Positions 21,601 to 30,415 of a stretch of 64,000 bases of DNA are shown here, in pieces. The stretch comes from Phoronis australis (lineage: Eukaryota > Phoronida > Phoronidae): the NCBI GenBank assembly GCA_002633005.1, contig NMRA01000067.1, forward strand, positions 625,025 to 689,024. The letters are read 5' to 3'. Numbering within the stretch: the first letter of the stretch is position 1; the number at the start of each line of letters is the position of its first letter. Made by a program: the position numbers and the translations under genes. A model generated the notes under the pieces. The model saw only the letters and a list, made by a program, of their open reading frames with translations. It did no database searches and was not told where the DNA came from.

Positions 21601-24598
21601 AAATTTGCCATGAATTCCACAGTTGTTCATTTTCTTGAAAATAGGATAATGGATATGAGACAAACCTCCATGAAAACTGTTTATTTATTTATTTATGTAA
21701 TTAAATATCATTTTAAGTATCAGGAATTAAAGCTTTTCCAGACATCAGGCATTTTCTTTCCCGCTCTTATTTTTTCCAAATAAAATTCTTTATCAGAGCA
21801 TTACCGTGTCACTTTAAAGCAAGCACTACATGAACTCATAAATAATTCATGGAAAGTACACATAAAAATAACTTAAGTTGTCAATAGAGAAGAGAAAATT
21901 AGTGGGTAGACAAGAAAGTGCCCCATAAATAATCCATGGGTCTCCTAATTTAACCCAGGATCCAATTAATGACCCCCCAAACAAGCTAAATTTTCAGACT
22001 CAGGTTTCAAGAGCTTGAAGCATTAATTATCCTGAAAAAAGAATACTGGCTGAGAGTAAATGGCAGTTAAGTTATTCAACACATCCTGACACTGATAGAA
22101 TGAATTGCCAACTTTTGCTGAAGAAGCAAAAAGTTCCCCCAAACAGATTATGGCTAACTGATAATCGATTGCTTTTTACTCAAATATCCCTGGAACTAAC
22201 ATGTTCCCTCAACATTTTAATGAGGTATAGGGCAACTGTCAAACAACAACAAAGCATTATTAGTTATCGTCAACTACCAGAAATGTTAATCTGACATTAT
22301 TTTTTAATACTATAAGCAATGCCTTCCTGCTAAAATGCTTCGTAACAACTAACAGAAACTCTGATCAAAATTTTGCGTACACTTCTGGTTTGACTTAGCA
22401 ACATATATATATGTGATATTTACATCAGATGAAAACGCAGCTAGGTGTATGAATTTCAAGAAGAAAACTTGAATTGCGTGAAACTATGCGTGTTGATAAT
22501 AAAAAGAACAATAACAACGATAATGATAATAAAAATAATAATTTCTTTATTGGACTACAGACCAAAATTTTATTTTTGTACGAAACAGATCCATCTCAAA
22601 CCTGAAAATCTGCACACATTTTTTCAGCCTGTGAAAAAATGTGCATTCAAAACAAAGAAACCAAACTTTGTTTTCACATGTGCTTAGTACACAAATTGGT
22701 TGCACTTGCATACAGGAAGGCCTATATTTCCTCAAGCCTTTCAACCTGCACACTGCACTGACAGAAACATAGGACGCACTGGTGAAGTGGCCACATTTGT
22801 GTGAATGTGTGGTTAGATATATAATAAATAGTCACAATGCCTATGTAAATGAGTGCATAAAGAGTGGTAATGGCCCATTACAAATGCATCAATAAAGCAG
22901 AAAGTGATGGTTTCTGGTGTGGTTTAACTGAAGGTATGGATTTCCTGAATAAGACAATGTGGCAGTGTGCATCAAAGGTTGAGAGGAATGCTCAGACACG
23001 CAAACAAGAAACCAGAAGCCAACATTTTAACACAAAAATGCATCGTATGATATTGATAGTCAATGTATGCACATTAAAATTCATCATGCTGCCACAGCGA
23101 AATTTTGTGTAAAGAATTTGATACGTCCCCACTATGACACGTTGGCAAAAGTGTTGTCAGCTCCAGTCAATTTTTCTGTCAAGTCGCAACAAAGGATGAA
23201 AACCATAACCTGGCGCATATAATACCACGCAACGCAAAACAATAATTACCTGGCAAAAAATGCGAAACTGGATACTGGTGACAGGGTGTTATTTTTTTTT
23301 CTAGCTTATTCAGCAAAATGGCGTATTTTTTAAACCTCGTGAAAAATTCCCAAATTTGTCACACTAACTAAGCTGCGTGTCGGTAATTCCAATCAAATCT
23401 CAGATGAAAGGTCATCGAGGTTTGAATCAATGATTCCCTGGTCCTGTTTATTTGTTGAAGACCTTGTTAAATTGTCTTTTGGGGGGAGTCTATTGTTATA
23501 GACAACAGGAAATGCTGCAGGGGGGATTGTGCAGACTCTATAATTAGATATGTGAGAAATTATTTTGGACCAATATAAATTTGCGTGCATCACTTGCTTT
23601 ACAATAAGAGTGTATAATGTCTGGTAGGTCTACAGAGCTCAAAGTGTAACACTTGCTTCACATGACTTATCAAAAAATAACAGTCACTGCAATGACTGCA
23701 CCCCTGCCAACCCATTGCTCACAATCTATAACATTCATATCAAAAATCAGTATTTTGCAAATGAAAACTAGTACGATTGCCATTATTTTCATGAAGTTTA
23801 AACTTCAACCAATAGATAGTGTGATACACCTAAAAACAACAATTTTCAGTTTTATATAATATTGTTACTAAAAAGGTGACATTGCATAACAATTCAGCTC
23901 ATTAAATTGATGTTTCGATTTTTGCTGTCGGCATGGTCGATTTCCCCCTACCAGAACACAACCTACCAAATCTCAGTATCTCATAGCAATTCCTGATCTA
24001 CCTCCATGAAGTAGGTATGTGGGTTCTCAGTGCTGAAGACAGTGTGACGATACCCAATGAATTAAATTCCTTTTCCCGTTTTTTAAATGCTACCAATTCT
24101 TAGAATGGGAAATCCATATAAAAATTACATTATACACTGGCGCTCAGGATTCGACGCTTCACATTGATCGTGTCTTGCCTATTCCACTGTTACCTTCATT
24201 TTTCTGGTTCTTCAAAACTCTGATTCATATTTAATGGTATTTTTTTACTTCCAGTAGATTGTTTGAAGAGAAATAAATGCAAGGCCCCTCCTGACCTGAG
24301 GGAACACCAGCAATTCCACACCCAANNNNNNNNNNNNNNNNNNNNNNNNNNNNNNNNNNNNNNNNCCCCCCCCCCCCCCCCCCCCATCACATGCCTGAAT
24401 GGTGTATTGTTCATGGTGGGTTGCCCACTATGCGTTACATTATTATCAACAGAAGTGGGATAACACTAATCTCCTCTTTCCTTGATTTTGACTCAGTAAC
24501 TGAGACCAGCATTACTTACTTTGAGTCTGTGGGTGGACTCCCGACAGGTACAGCACCACCACTAACTGTACACTGTAAAGTACTCCCGGTCTTGCCAT
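419..24598 (-). CDS. robo: Roundabout (Robo) receptor, 5' part of coding region, 13 exons, 3' end outside window
   Basis: Spliced minus-strand CDS: 24598-24520, 15376-15092, 8287-8003, 7189-7036, 6792-6668, 6229-6102, 5670-5511, 5198-5001 (near-identical copy at 4320-4123), 3554-3465, 2880-2690, 2242-2092, 1631-1501, 638-419. Seen: every junction is GT-AG, phases agree across all joins, and the product is signal peptide (1-26), Ig1 (27-121), Ig2 (122-216), Ig3 (217-309), Ig4 (310-405), Ig5 (406-501), linker plus FN3-1 (502-615) and FN3-2 (616-732). Known: five Ig plus three FN3 domains is the Robo family layout; Ig1-Ig2 bind Slit. The Ig2 opening IRDDFQLNP, the motif PPRGRPQPEISW and the linker PPSKP before FN3-1 are Robo-like and argue against DCC/neogenin (four Ig). 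Missing: FN3-3, transmembrane helix and cytoplasmic motifs, expected beyond the left edge. Orthology to a particular Robo paralogue cannot be decided here. Confidence 0.93.
639..1500. other. robo intron within FN3-2
   Basis: AT-rich intron between the two FN3-2 exons. No repeats or coding signals that I can support. Confidence 0.8.
1501..1631 (-). CDS. robo: robo exon: FN3-1/FN3-2 linker and start of FN3 domain 2
   Basis: 131 bases, phase 1 in and phase 0 out; acceptor ttattgtgaag, donor gtaagatc. It encodes GDPNRPVLTPGMTTSIQR, TLNNRVIRLVEAKAVSP and TSMRVSWE. The IQRxLxNxVIxL stretch corresponds to the long Robo linker before FN3-2; SMRVSW is the B strand with its tryptophan. Confidence 0.88.
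1761..1865. repeat. 15-bp minisatellite, seven copies
   Basis: Unit close to TGTTGCTAGGTAACA, repeating at 1761, 1776, 1791, 1806, 1821, 1836 and 1851, with drift in the last three units. It sits in the 1632-2091 intron between FN3-1 and FN3-2. Each unit is an imperfect palindrome resembling the RFX-family X-box half-site pair (GTTGC...GGTAAC). The remainder of this intron holds nothing recognisable. Confidence 0.9.
2092..2242 (-). CDS. robo: robo exon: second half of FN3 domain 1
   Basis: 151 bases, phase 0 in and phase 1 out; acceptor gttggtttcag, donor gtgagctg. It encodes GWKIASGDVGNPWFTVTD, LVPSKSYVFVVKARNSYG and ESLPSERSDPVFTKG. The LxPxxxYxFxVxAxNxxG pattern is the FN3 E-F-G signature (here LVPSKSYVFVVKARNSYG). 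Confidence 0.92.
2243..2689. other. robo intron within FN3-1
   Basis: Intron between the two FN3-1 exons; part of it (about 2380-2560) vaguely resembles the dispersed AT-rich repeat seen better at 7725 and 11120. Nothing else seen. Confidence 0.6.
2690..2880 (-). CDS. robo: robo exon: Ig5-FN3 linker and first half of FN3 domain 1
   Basis: 191 bases, phase 1 in and phase 0 out; acceptor gttacttatag, donor gtgaggct. It encodes a flexible linker RGTSSPGGGADPNQLP, then SPPSKPVISDDGISRTSV, KLRWNKNEHEGTSPVTAY and TVEYMSHELRE. The PPSKP start and the tryptophan of the B strand (KLRW) mark an FN3 domain; in Robos this linker-FN3 join follows Ig5 directly. Confidence 0.9.
2881..3464. other. robo intron between Ig5 and FN3-1
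   Basis: Intron containing an imperfect X-box at 2938-2951 (GTTGCCATGGTTAT, two mismatches to the RFX consensus). No other feature. Confidence 0.6.
3465..3554 (-). CDS. robo: robo exon: Ig domain 5, C-terminal part
   Basis: 90 bases, phase 1-1; acceptor ttgactgttgtag, donor gtaggtgc. Joined to the previous exon it reads SGQLHIT then DVHQSDAGLYMCTAESASG and ETSVSATLTVT, giving the second Ig cysteine (LYMC) at normal spacing. The reading frame stays open upstream into the intron, and a second, phase-compatible acceptor (ccaccaatcag) at 3635 would add 27 codons; the shorter form fits the family length better and is the one called. Confidence 0.85.
3918..3978 (-). repeat. dispersed repeat core, family 1 (copy in robo intron)
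   Basis: Read on the minus strand the core runs from TGACGTCAAAGAAAGTGAGA through ATCCACCCTGCTTCTTATCT to GGTCTATTCC. The same core is at 4796-4856 (minus, duplicate contig), 49053-49114 (plus) and, more diverged, 48141-48194 (plus). Location in an intron and in distant non-coding DNA identifies a mobile or dispersed repeat of unknown class. Confidence 0.6.
4123..4320 (-). CDS. robo: robo exon: Ig domain 5, N-terminal part (copy 1, probably redundant)
   Basis: The same 198-base exon as at 5001-5198 with identical splice signals. Seven base differences, two of which change residues (GQQINEEH here, GQLINEQH in the other copy); five are silent. Flanking intron sequence is equally similar, so this is a very recent duplicate or the other haplotype, not an old mutually exclusive exon pair. 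It lies on the other side of the single N at 4567, which favours an assembly overlap. Both copies keep an intact reading frame. Confidence 0.75.
4796..4856 (-). repeat. dispersed repeat core, family 1 (duplicate-contig copy)
   Basis: Same element as at 3918-3978, carried along in the 0.88 kb duplication, with a few substitutions. Confidence 0.6.
5001..5198 (-). CDS. robo: robo exon: Ig domain 5, N-terminal part (copy 2)
   Basis: 198 bases, phase 1-1; acceptor attgttgtag, donor gtgagcag. It encodes DFDPRPPPVIVVGPTDVTV, the first cysteine in VKLPCDTTGEPEP, tryptophan in RVEWSKDGQLINEQHRRF and ends SSGQLHIT. RPPPVI-x-x-GP is the Robo Ig5 opening. A second copy, 7 of 198 bases different, is at 4123-4320. 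One copy suffices for a normal Ig5; if both were spliced in, 66 extra residues would be added in frame and the domain would be disrupted. Confidence 0.9.
5511..5670 (-). CDS. robo: robo exon: Ig domain 4, C-terminal half
   Basis: 160 bases, phase 0 in and phase 1 out; acceptor ttgtttttag, donor gtgagtgt. It encodes LNVFPGQPQGRFHVTQGG, then TLRISHVTKEDAGRYVCSG and ISGVGRVISSATITVLG. The second Ig cysteine is in GRYVCSG. The FPGQPQGRF stretch is the Robo Ig4 C'-D region and TITVLG closes the domain before Ig5. Confidence 0.9.
5671..6101. other. robo intron within Ig4
   Basis: Intron between the Ig4 half-domain exons; nothing recognisable inside. Confidence 0.75.
6102..6229 (-). CDS. robo: robo exon: Ig domain 4, N-terminal half
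   Basis: 128 bases, phase 1 in and phase 0 out; acceptor ttatttcag, donor gtaaggat. It encodes IPEFVETPVDKSVAVGRN, the first cysteine in VSLRCIVTGNPKP, and the tryptophan in TVTWRKESAES. The GRNVSLRC / GNPKPTVTWR pattern corresponds to Robo Ig4 in the family. Completed by the exon at 5670-5511. Confidence 0.9.
6230..6667. other. robo intron between Ig3 and Ig4
   Basis: Intron with no recognisable element; short open stretches in it show no similarity I know. Confidence 0.75.
6668..6792 (-). CDS. robo: robo exon: Ig domain 3, C-terminal half
   Basis: 125 bases, phase 2 in and phase 1 out; acceptor gatttcag, donor gtatgtat. It encodes RIQDGSLKITDAEVSDEG, then VYKCLATNPVGTAEAEA and the closing strand VLTV. 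The D-x-G-x-Y-x-C core of an I-set domain is present as DEGVYKC. It joins in phase to the Ig3 N-terminal half at 7036. Confidence 0.9.
7036..7189 (-). CDS. robo: robo exon: Ig domain 3, N-terminal half
   Basis: 154 bases, phase 1 in and phase 2 out; acceptor atattccag, donor gtaaggtg. It encodes KPRIIRKPTDRVINVGED, the first cysteine in VFMCQVAG, a polar insertion TGDSSHDDR between the strands, then the core tryptophan in VEILWEKDNGGLSSR. The match to Robo Ig3 is in the opening proline-rich strand and the cysteine-tryptophan spacing. The domain is completed by the exon at 6792-6668. Confidence 0.9.
7725..7945 (+). repeat. dispersed AT-rich repeat, family 2 (intron Ig2/Ig3)
   Basis: Shares ordered blocks with 11120-11330: cttattt, acaaaa-taat, ccaaaatt, ttccatt, a middle block tggcatctacac with gtataaac/gtacaaac, and an end resembling aattttcactt...catat-atgc. 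Other diverged relatives lie near 25045-25270 and 56245-56460. An old, non-coding interspersed repeat; class unknown. The rest of the 7190-8002 intron holds nothing else recognised. Confidence 0.5.
8003..8287 (-). CDS. robo: robo exon: Ig domain 2 (whole domain)
   Basis: 285 bases, the same length and phases (1-1) as the Ig1 exon; acceptor tatgtttcag, donor gtgagtgc. It encodes IRDDFQLNPEDL, the first cysteine in VELSCIPPRGRPQPEISWYK, and the second in GTYVCKATNADGE, ending ELKVYG. The stretch between the IRDDF opening and the PPRG turn is the most family-specific part of Robo proteins and gives the strongest identification. Known for the family: the Slit LRR domain 2 docks mainly here and on Ig1. 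Confidence 0.95.
8896..8990 (-). mobile_element. possible 3' end of a non-LTR retroelement with (TC)n tail
   Basis: On the minus strand the block GCAGCCCGTGCCTTTGCTGG is followed about 55 bases later by GAAAATAAAGTTTGATT and then a TCTCTC tract (GA repeat at 8895-8914 on plus). A conserved-looking unique end with AATAAA and a microsatellite tail is typical of truncated LINE or SINE 3' ends. No reverse transcriptase remnant is visible beside it. Confidence 0.35.
11120..11330 (+). repeat. dispersed AT-rich repeat, family 2 (intron Ig1/Ig2)
   Basis: Best partner of the copy at 7725-7945 (see the shared ordered blocks there). Immediately 5' is ttacggtaattctc, a motif that recurs near other copies. 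Confidence 0.5.
11680..11835 (+). repeat. dispersed repeat, family 3 (copy 1)
   Basis: Shares with 30225-30415 the ordered blocks gtccaagaag, ctttt-at, aaattggt-tcaa, ttccttact/agt, gtttgcaaa-aactgaca and ttcct. Moderately diverged interspersed repeat, class unknown. Confidence 0.5.
12226..12239. promoter_or_regulatory. perfect RFX-type X-box
   Basis: GTTACCATGGCAAC matches the RFX consensus GTTRCCATGGYAAC at every position and reads as a consensus site on both strands. It lies in the 6.8 kb robo intron. The match is seen; function as an enhancer site is inference, since one perfect 14-mer can persist by chance or through a repeat. Confidence 0.45.
14761..14865 (-). CDS. short hydrophobic ORF, 34 codons, unverified
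   Basis: ATG at 14865 in a good context (TTGCCATGA, G at -3) opens MKHRNIHI, then a long apolar run WVLIAVIAVQVSIVLLCV, then TSLVNVFL and a stop. It looks like a signal anchor or a signal peptide. It lies between the Ig1 and Ig2 exons on the same strand, so it could only matter as an alternative start of a form lacking Ig1. However, its best donor (CTG|gtgaat) is phase 0, whereas the Ig2 exon needs phase 1. It may be chance. Confidence 0.15.
   Translation of the reverse strand: MKHRNIHIWVLIAVIAVQVSIVLLCVTSLVNVFL
15092..15376 (-). CDS. robo: robo exon: Ig domain 1 (whole domain)
   Basis: 285 bases, phase 1 at both ends, acceptor ttttccag and donor gtaagttg. It encodes a complete I-set Ig domain: opening APQIMEHPRDGYAAKG, first cysteine in FSFHCKAYGNPQP, tryptophan in TVTWYRNG, second cysteine in KFYCNATNRHG, and the closing strand LSRNATLETA, which matches the Robo Ig1 ending. 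Two N-glycosylation sequons (NAT, twice) are visible. In the family, Ig1 together with Ig2 forms the Slit and heparan sulphate contact region. Because the exon is a multiple of three and phase-symmetric, skipping it would leave the frame intact. Confidence 0.93.
16333..16537. repeat. 100-bp tandem duplication, two diverged copies
   Basis: AAAGCTTGATACA(T/C)CACC at 16333 and again at 16433, and CAGAATTCTTACAT followed by AAGACAAA near the end of both copies. Period is 100 bases with clear drift. Confidence 0.75.
24326..24385. other. 40-N assembly gap followed by a 20-C run
   Basis: Forty N at 24326-24365 followed directly by twenty C. The gap was probably caused by the homopolymer; true length is unknown. 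It lies about 135 bases downstream of the signal-exon donor, inside the intron. Confidence 0.95.
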
Positions 24599-24643
24599 GG
24601 CCAGGGGAGACAAATCACTCCAGCACGTCACTCATCTCGCCAC
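24520..24643 (-). CDS. robo: robo exon with start codon and signal peptide (coding 24598-24520)
   Basis: The acceptor on the minus strand is tgttgcag just before 24643 and the donor is gtaagtaatg after 24520. The ATG at 24598 sits in a near-ideal context (GCCATGG). Twenty-six codons encode MARPGVLY, then a hydrophobic core VQLVVVLYLSG, then VHPQTQ, a typical cleavable signal peptide. The exon ends in phase 1 (single A), which joins the AT at the start of the Ig1 exon to give Asn, so the mature N-terminus reads about HPQTQNGAPQIMEHP, as in other Robos where Ig1 starts soon after the signal. The coding part is too short to be obvious as an open reading frame; phase match and position make it convincing. 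The 45 bases upstream of the ATG are 5' UTR. Confidence 0.85.
24615..24635 (-). other. six-codon upstream ORF in the robo leader
   Basis: In the 5' UTR part of the signal exon an ATG at 24635 opens MSDVLE and stops with TGA at 24617-24615, 16 bases before the main ATG. Its context (GAGATGA, A at -3 on the coding strand) is acceptable. Seen directly; an effect on translation of the receptor is inference. Confidence 0.5.
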
Positions 24644-25044
24644 CTGCAACATAGCGAAGAAATTGAAAATAAGATACACACTCAAAATTAAGTTTCATTT
24701 CAAAATAATATTAGAGGTTAATATGAGCACTGACAATAAGAGGGCAACCATTTTCAACAAGAAGTTTAAAGCTACATAAGCAATGAATTTTAAGAAGGAA
24801 ATATATAATTGTTAATGACAGTTTAGAAGCTCAATTCTTTGATAAGTCATCAACTCAGAAAGAAACTTCTTTCAGTTGTACCTCACTCATGATTTGTGCG
24901 CTATGGCGATGAAACAAAGCCTTTCTGATATCAGAAGCATCCACCATGCATGCAGCATGTAGAGTACAAGTTGCTTTTGAGAATCGTGAGAAAACTGTCC
25001 GAGTAGTTTTACGTGTCATACAAGTTTGACGTTATGGTACGATA

Positions 25045-25270
25045 AATCTCACCAATTTTGGACACAAATAATTGCCAATATTGCCCAATGTTACTGTTGT
25101 TCATTGTTCAAGGGCTTCTAACATTGTTGTGAAAGCCCATAATTTCTTTAAACATTTTTTGTTGGCTATGGCACAGAACCTGCACATGGAAAAGTATTAA
25201 TCTGGTGCTACAAATATGGAAGAAATGAGGAGATGAAATTTCACTTGACTGTCAAACTGTGTCCTAAATT
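25045..25270 (+). repeat. dispersed AT-rich repeat, family 2 (diverged)
   Basis: Blocks ttttggacacaaataattgcc, ctaacattgttgtgaaagc, and an end gaaatttcacttgact...gtcctaaattgg follow the same order as in the copies at 7725, 11120 and 56245. Diverged, boundaries approximate. Confidence 0.4.
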
Positions 25271-28200
25271 GGTGACACTTTGCTGTACAAGCTGAGTCAG
25301 CATGACTTTTCAGCTGCAGCAGCTCCAAAACTGCTAGGTGGTACAGGTAATGTAAGTAGGGAAGGGAGAAGGTAGAGTGAGGTGGGGATTAAGACATTCA
25401 GAGCTGAGGAGACAATGTGTCTACAAAAGTCTAAATAAAAGTGAGCCAAGTATTTAGAACTGGTCTGCTTCAAGGTCAGTTCTGGAGGAAGGTAAACAAA
25501 ACATGTCTAAAGACTCTGAAGATCTGATGAGCTGCAATTAAACTCACATCAGAAGAGTCTAGGAACCTGGTTAGCGTACCACAATCAGAATTAATTACCG
25601 GTTTATTTACATGGACTTCAACAGGAAACATTGCGCATAGGAGTCTGCAGGTTGCGATCATGCAGAAGCCTCTTTCGCTTGACTCGGCTTTAAATTCTGG
25701 TGCGCCATAAGGCAGGCTGAATTGACAAAGATGAAACCAAATTTCTATACTTTGAGACAGACATGCTGAATTAAATACACACCAGGAGGCAGAGTGCTGC
25801 CTACTAACTACCCTATACCCATCTAGCGACAATGTGCATGTCAGCACTAAACAGAAAATGGCTAGCAGATCTCACAGAATTGTTCAAAGTGGCCAAGGTC
25901 AGTCTATGGGCAGTGACAAATGAATACGGACATCCTGAATTACACAGTGACACTTGACTCTTTATGCAGTACTGTATTCCATCTTCCAATGTCAACAGTT
26001 TTACTGCACTAATGTGTTCTGCAACCCCAACAGTAAGAAGTTGGACGACTTTGACAAGTACTCCTGGATGTGTGGTGTTTCCAACATGATCACCTGAATC
26101 AATCTGACCTTTCCAAAAAAGCCCAATGTTACAATGTGTTTTCTTTCCTCCAAGACAAAGGTCAGAGTTGTAGGGGATCCTCATGTTGGAAAATATTTTC
26201 AATACTGTCTTAACTTTGAGCTCAGAGCTTAGAGTATGATAATGCTGACAGAAATGACCACTTTCAAACCTCAAAATAAGGTCTTGCTTACAAAACTATG
26301 AGCGAGACGATTTTATATTGAAAGGTATAAAGGACCATTTCACAAGCTTTTTATGGTGACGACAATGATGAAAACTGCCATCCTTCTCAAGCACCTCACT
26401 GATTACTGATGTGATCAAATGGAGAAATATGGGAAGTTCAAGCACTTCACAGACCAGATCTGTACACTAACCTGTCATTCAAAACATCTGCCATAATATT
26501 TTAAATTCGTGGAAATGTTGAAGCCGACACGGGATGAATCAGACAGCACGGCCGATACAACATAATAAATGATTATTATGTCACATATTATAGAGACAAG
26601 ACAGAAGTAATGACAACTGAGTCAGTAGTCATCAATCAAACTATTTGACAGCCTTGGACAATAACAAGGGGAGTAAAGAAATATAACTATAACAGCAGAA
26701 AATGCTAACATTGACATCGACAAAGAACTTGCTCTAATGATGTAGTTTCTTAACACCAAGATGTACTAGGCATTTAGAGAAAGACCCTAAAACACTGGGA
26801 GTTAATCGACAATTATTTAGATCAATTGGAAAAAATATCTGGGTTATTTTGTTGTGTTTTGTATTAAAGTCCATCAAAAAATTGCCAAAATTTAACATTG
26901 GAGCAATAAAACAACTCCACTTATTGCACTATCACGTAAAAATCAAAGAAATAATAATATGATGTAAACACATTAGTTCAAGCAAAACATTATTGCCATG
27001 GTGTAATTTATTAAATACAAATATCTAGAAAGGGCCCTTGTTTATTTGAGGGGAAAAGTGCTTGTGCCTTCTGACGGGAATTTTTTGGAGTGAGCAGAAA
27101 TTTCTACCTCCTGACCACTATCAATAGGACCCCCCACCCTGTTGCACGCCATCACAAGCTCCGTCTCAACTAGCCAAAACTATCATTTCGCACTCTTTTA
27201 AATTGTCACCTGTGCGAGTTACAAATGATTCGAACCTTGAGGGGAATTTTCAATCACTTGAGGAAGAGTTTTGGTCCTCATGAGGGGAATTTCACGTGAC
27301 ATTTCAACATTTTTCGGAGGGGAATGGGGCCGAATTTCGAGGGATTGGGAGAAAATTATGAAATTTAATACACCAGTAAATTAAACACCAAGTTCCCTCT
27401 CATCACACAACTCATATGTATCCTGTTAGTTATTACTAGTTTCTTTTAATGCTGTTTTCAAACACTGAAATACCCCAATACACCACATGTTTGTTCCACA
27501 TTGCTGGCAATGGAGATAAAACAAAACTTCACCTGTAACTGACAGTGTAGCTCAAATCTTTTTAGTAATCCTTCCGCGTAAATTTTACTCCTCTTCTATC
27601 CTAAATAATCCTGCTTCTCCCTTCGATGTCCAGTCCACTAATCCCGGGAACGTCTGTACACGGCCAGACACAATACTCTAATAACAACTTCCCACAACGG
27701 TTACATGACTCAACACTGTTGCTGGAAAGCTATCCTTAATCACCATTTGAGCCTGGGACTTGTCCACGCTGACCCAGAAAAAACACGCTTCCTCCCTGGC
27801 AGAGTCAACTGAACTAATGAATAGGGCAAACACTAGCAGCCCATATATCAACCACCGGTGACCACAGCTGATGACTTGGCAATAGAAAACACAATGACCA
27901 TAAGAGGAAAATAACAAACACTGAAACACACAGATACTGGCAGAAGCCGGTGTGAGAAAAAATTATTGTCTATTGACAAACTGCATGTAATGCCAACTAA
28001 CTGCTTTGTCAAATATCAGCCTAGGGCTGTCCACACAGAGCCATTCACACAATGACCGCTACTGTCCACACATGGACAACTGATCACCACCAGCATCAAC
28101 CAATGATGGTGTTCAAAGCAGTACATTCCAGCTGGCTTGTCATTGGTTACTTTCCCAATACAGGTTATTTACATGCTGGTTCTTATTGGGTATGAAATAA

Positions 28201-30224
28201 TAGTTTTAACTATTATTATTAAAATAATTAAGAAGGCACCAGAAAACGCACACATAACCTAGTTAAAAAGCAATCATTCAAAACGTAGAAACTCAAACCC
28301 ATTAAAATTTCAAAAACAAGGTAAAATATAAATAATAATAAAGATTTTTCAACATTACAGTTTTGTATTCACTATCCAACTTTCAGATCACTTGCTGCTG
28401 ATAAGCATGAGTAAAATATAAATTATGGTAGCACACAATATGGTGGACATGTGGAATTTTCTTTTGTCAAGTTTCCCAAACAAGACTTTAGTCATTTTAT
28501 TATCAGCCTTGTTTGAACTCTGGACGAGGCAAAAACAACTTTGGGTCAAGTTAACACCAACTGCAGCAATACAGTCTGACTTTGAAAATTAGAAAAAAAA
28601 GCAATTTTGGCAGTGATTATTTGGCAAACTAAGAGTTACTGTATGTTGCATTTATAAGACAAAAAATGCCTCTGTAATGTCTCTTGTTTTTAAGCCCAAC
28701 TTGATGTACACCCCAACACAAAGTGGCGGTGTGACAAGAAGGAAATCCAATAAACACTACTCATCTTTACACTGAATGACCACAGACCTGTTTGAAAATG
28801 ACAAATTCTGTGCTGTTTAAAGCCTTTTTTGCAAGCTGACAGGACAAAGATTGATTGGTGTGTGGAGTTCAGAACCCCATAATGTGAAGACTGAAAATTG
28901 AGAAAGTTCGTACAAAACCACTCATGGTGATATCAACAATCTGAAATGCATTATTACACCTCCGACATGGCCCACACTCACCTTGAAAAAACACCTATTC
29001 TTTCTCAATAAAAGAGTCATACAAGCAATCTAAATCGAACGCTATTAGTGTGTCAATGAATGAATACCGTTCAAAGCCACATAAAGCACGCTTGTGCACT
29101 GTTTTTCCGTGACAAAATTAAACTGTCAACAAAATGGGAGGAAGCTGTGCCGGTGAATTAAAACGTGGAGGCTCAGATTTCAAAAGCATTGGGTATGGGA
29201 TACAACAGAATGCTCCTTTACAAGGACTATAAAAATGTGATGAGACAGCAGTTGATGGGGGAAGCAGTGTGCTGTATTACACATGAAAGGATTATGTGAG
29301 CTGCTTCATTAGGCTTAAATAGCCATTCCTGAGCTGTGCTTTACCAATGGTACTTTGACTTGGAGAATACTATACCTCTTATTACCTTTCACTAGAGTTT
29401 AATGAATACACAAGGCACACCTTCTTCATCTGACCACCAGATGGGGCTAGTGGTGACGTGGCATACAATTAACTGGATAACTGTGCTATCAAATAATATA
29501 TGTTTCAGTTTTAACCAAGTGATACTAAGTAAGTTTCAGTGATGTAATGTAGATTCAGGGACACCACCTCTAGAGCACTGATAACCCAGAACAATTTCAG
29601 GATATCAGAGAAAAAAAATCAAATTTTGAAAAACGGACTGTCGAAAATCTTTTCACCTACCACATTAGTACTGTTCCCATGTATTTTGGAATTCCCGAAA
29701 TATTTTAGGAAAATTGGATTGTGTCCCCAAAGGATTCGTGAATACTAGAAAATTATGTCGCCCCTATATTGGCAGACACTGCACTACTCTGAGTCTTTTG
29801 TGAATGACTACTTAGTGTAGTACACTGCACGCCAGCAACAAACCACTTAGGTCATGAATAATTCCACCCCCCCTCTCCCCACCCCTCCCTCCGCCTCTAT
29901 TTTAGCAGTAAAGTTCAAGTAAAGTGCAAAACCGTGGTATGTAGCATAGTTACACTGTGACAGGATACACCTACTGACAGTGAATGGCCAATAGAGTGTA
30001 GTAAGGTGATCTATCTGCTGTGCACAGATATCACTTTTCACATCATCAGGTTTTCATAGCCTCTATTATATCCATCACACTTGTCCACTGCCATTACTGA
30101 GTATCTAAACCTCCGGTAAGGCTGAACAGTGCATGTCTAGAGCATATCTATTCAAAGTCTTTTAGCATGATGTCTGAAAATGCCATGCCAACACGCTAGC
30201 TACATATCACTGACTTGAAACACG

Positions 30225-30415
30225 GCCTTAAACCTGTACTCCGTCCAAGAAGCAAACTTTTGATTTGGACCACTAACCGCTATAAAATTGGTGTCAACAT
30301 CTTCCTTACTCAAGTGAGAAGCGACCTCAACGTTTGCAAAACACTGACAATTCCTTCTTTCTTGAGATCATACTCAGTGCATAAAATGACACGAAGTGAA
30401 AAGTCAACTTGTAGA
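30225..30415 (+). repeat. dispersed repeat, family 3 (copy 2)
   Basis: Partner of 11680-11835 with the same orientation and block order (gtccaagaag to gtttgcaaa-cactgaca). Confidence 0.5.

Larger units (their letters stand above)
15377..24519. other. 9.1 kb robo intron between signal exon and Ig1
   Basis: Large intron with a 100-bp two-copy tandem repeat (16333-16537), a G run near 17475-17488, a diverged family 2-like stretch near 21140-21300, and a sequence gap (24326-24365). No coding exon was recognised between the two well-defined exons. Confidence 0.7.

Noticed and set aside
24196-24463. Poly-Gly/poly-Pro open frames across the N gap
   Set aside because: Produced by the N run and the C homopolymer.
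25813-26274. 153-codon minus-strand ORF, the longest in the window
   Set aside because: No recognisable family, no splice context, and this length is within chance for 64 kb of six frames.
27678-27929. Minus-strand ORF with signal-like stretch WLIYGLLVFALFISSVDSA, considered as the robo signal exon
   Set aside because: No credible phase-1 donor follows the hydrophobic stretch, and the exon at 24520-24643 fits phase and position far better.
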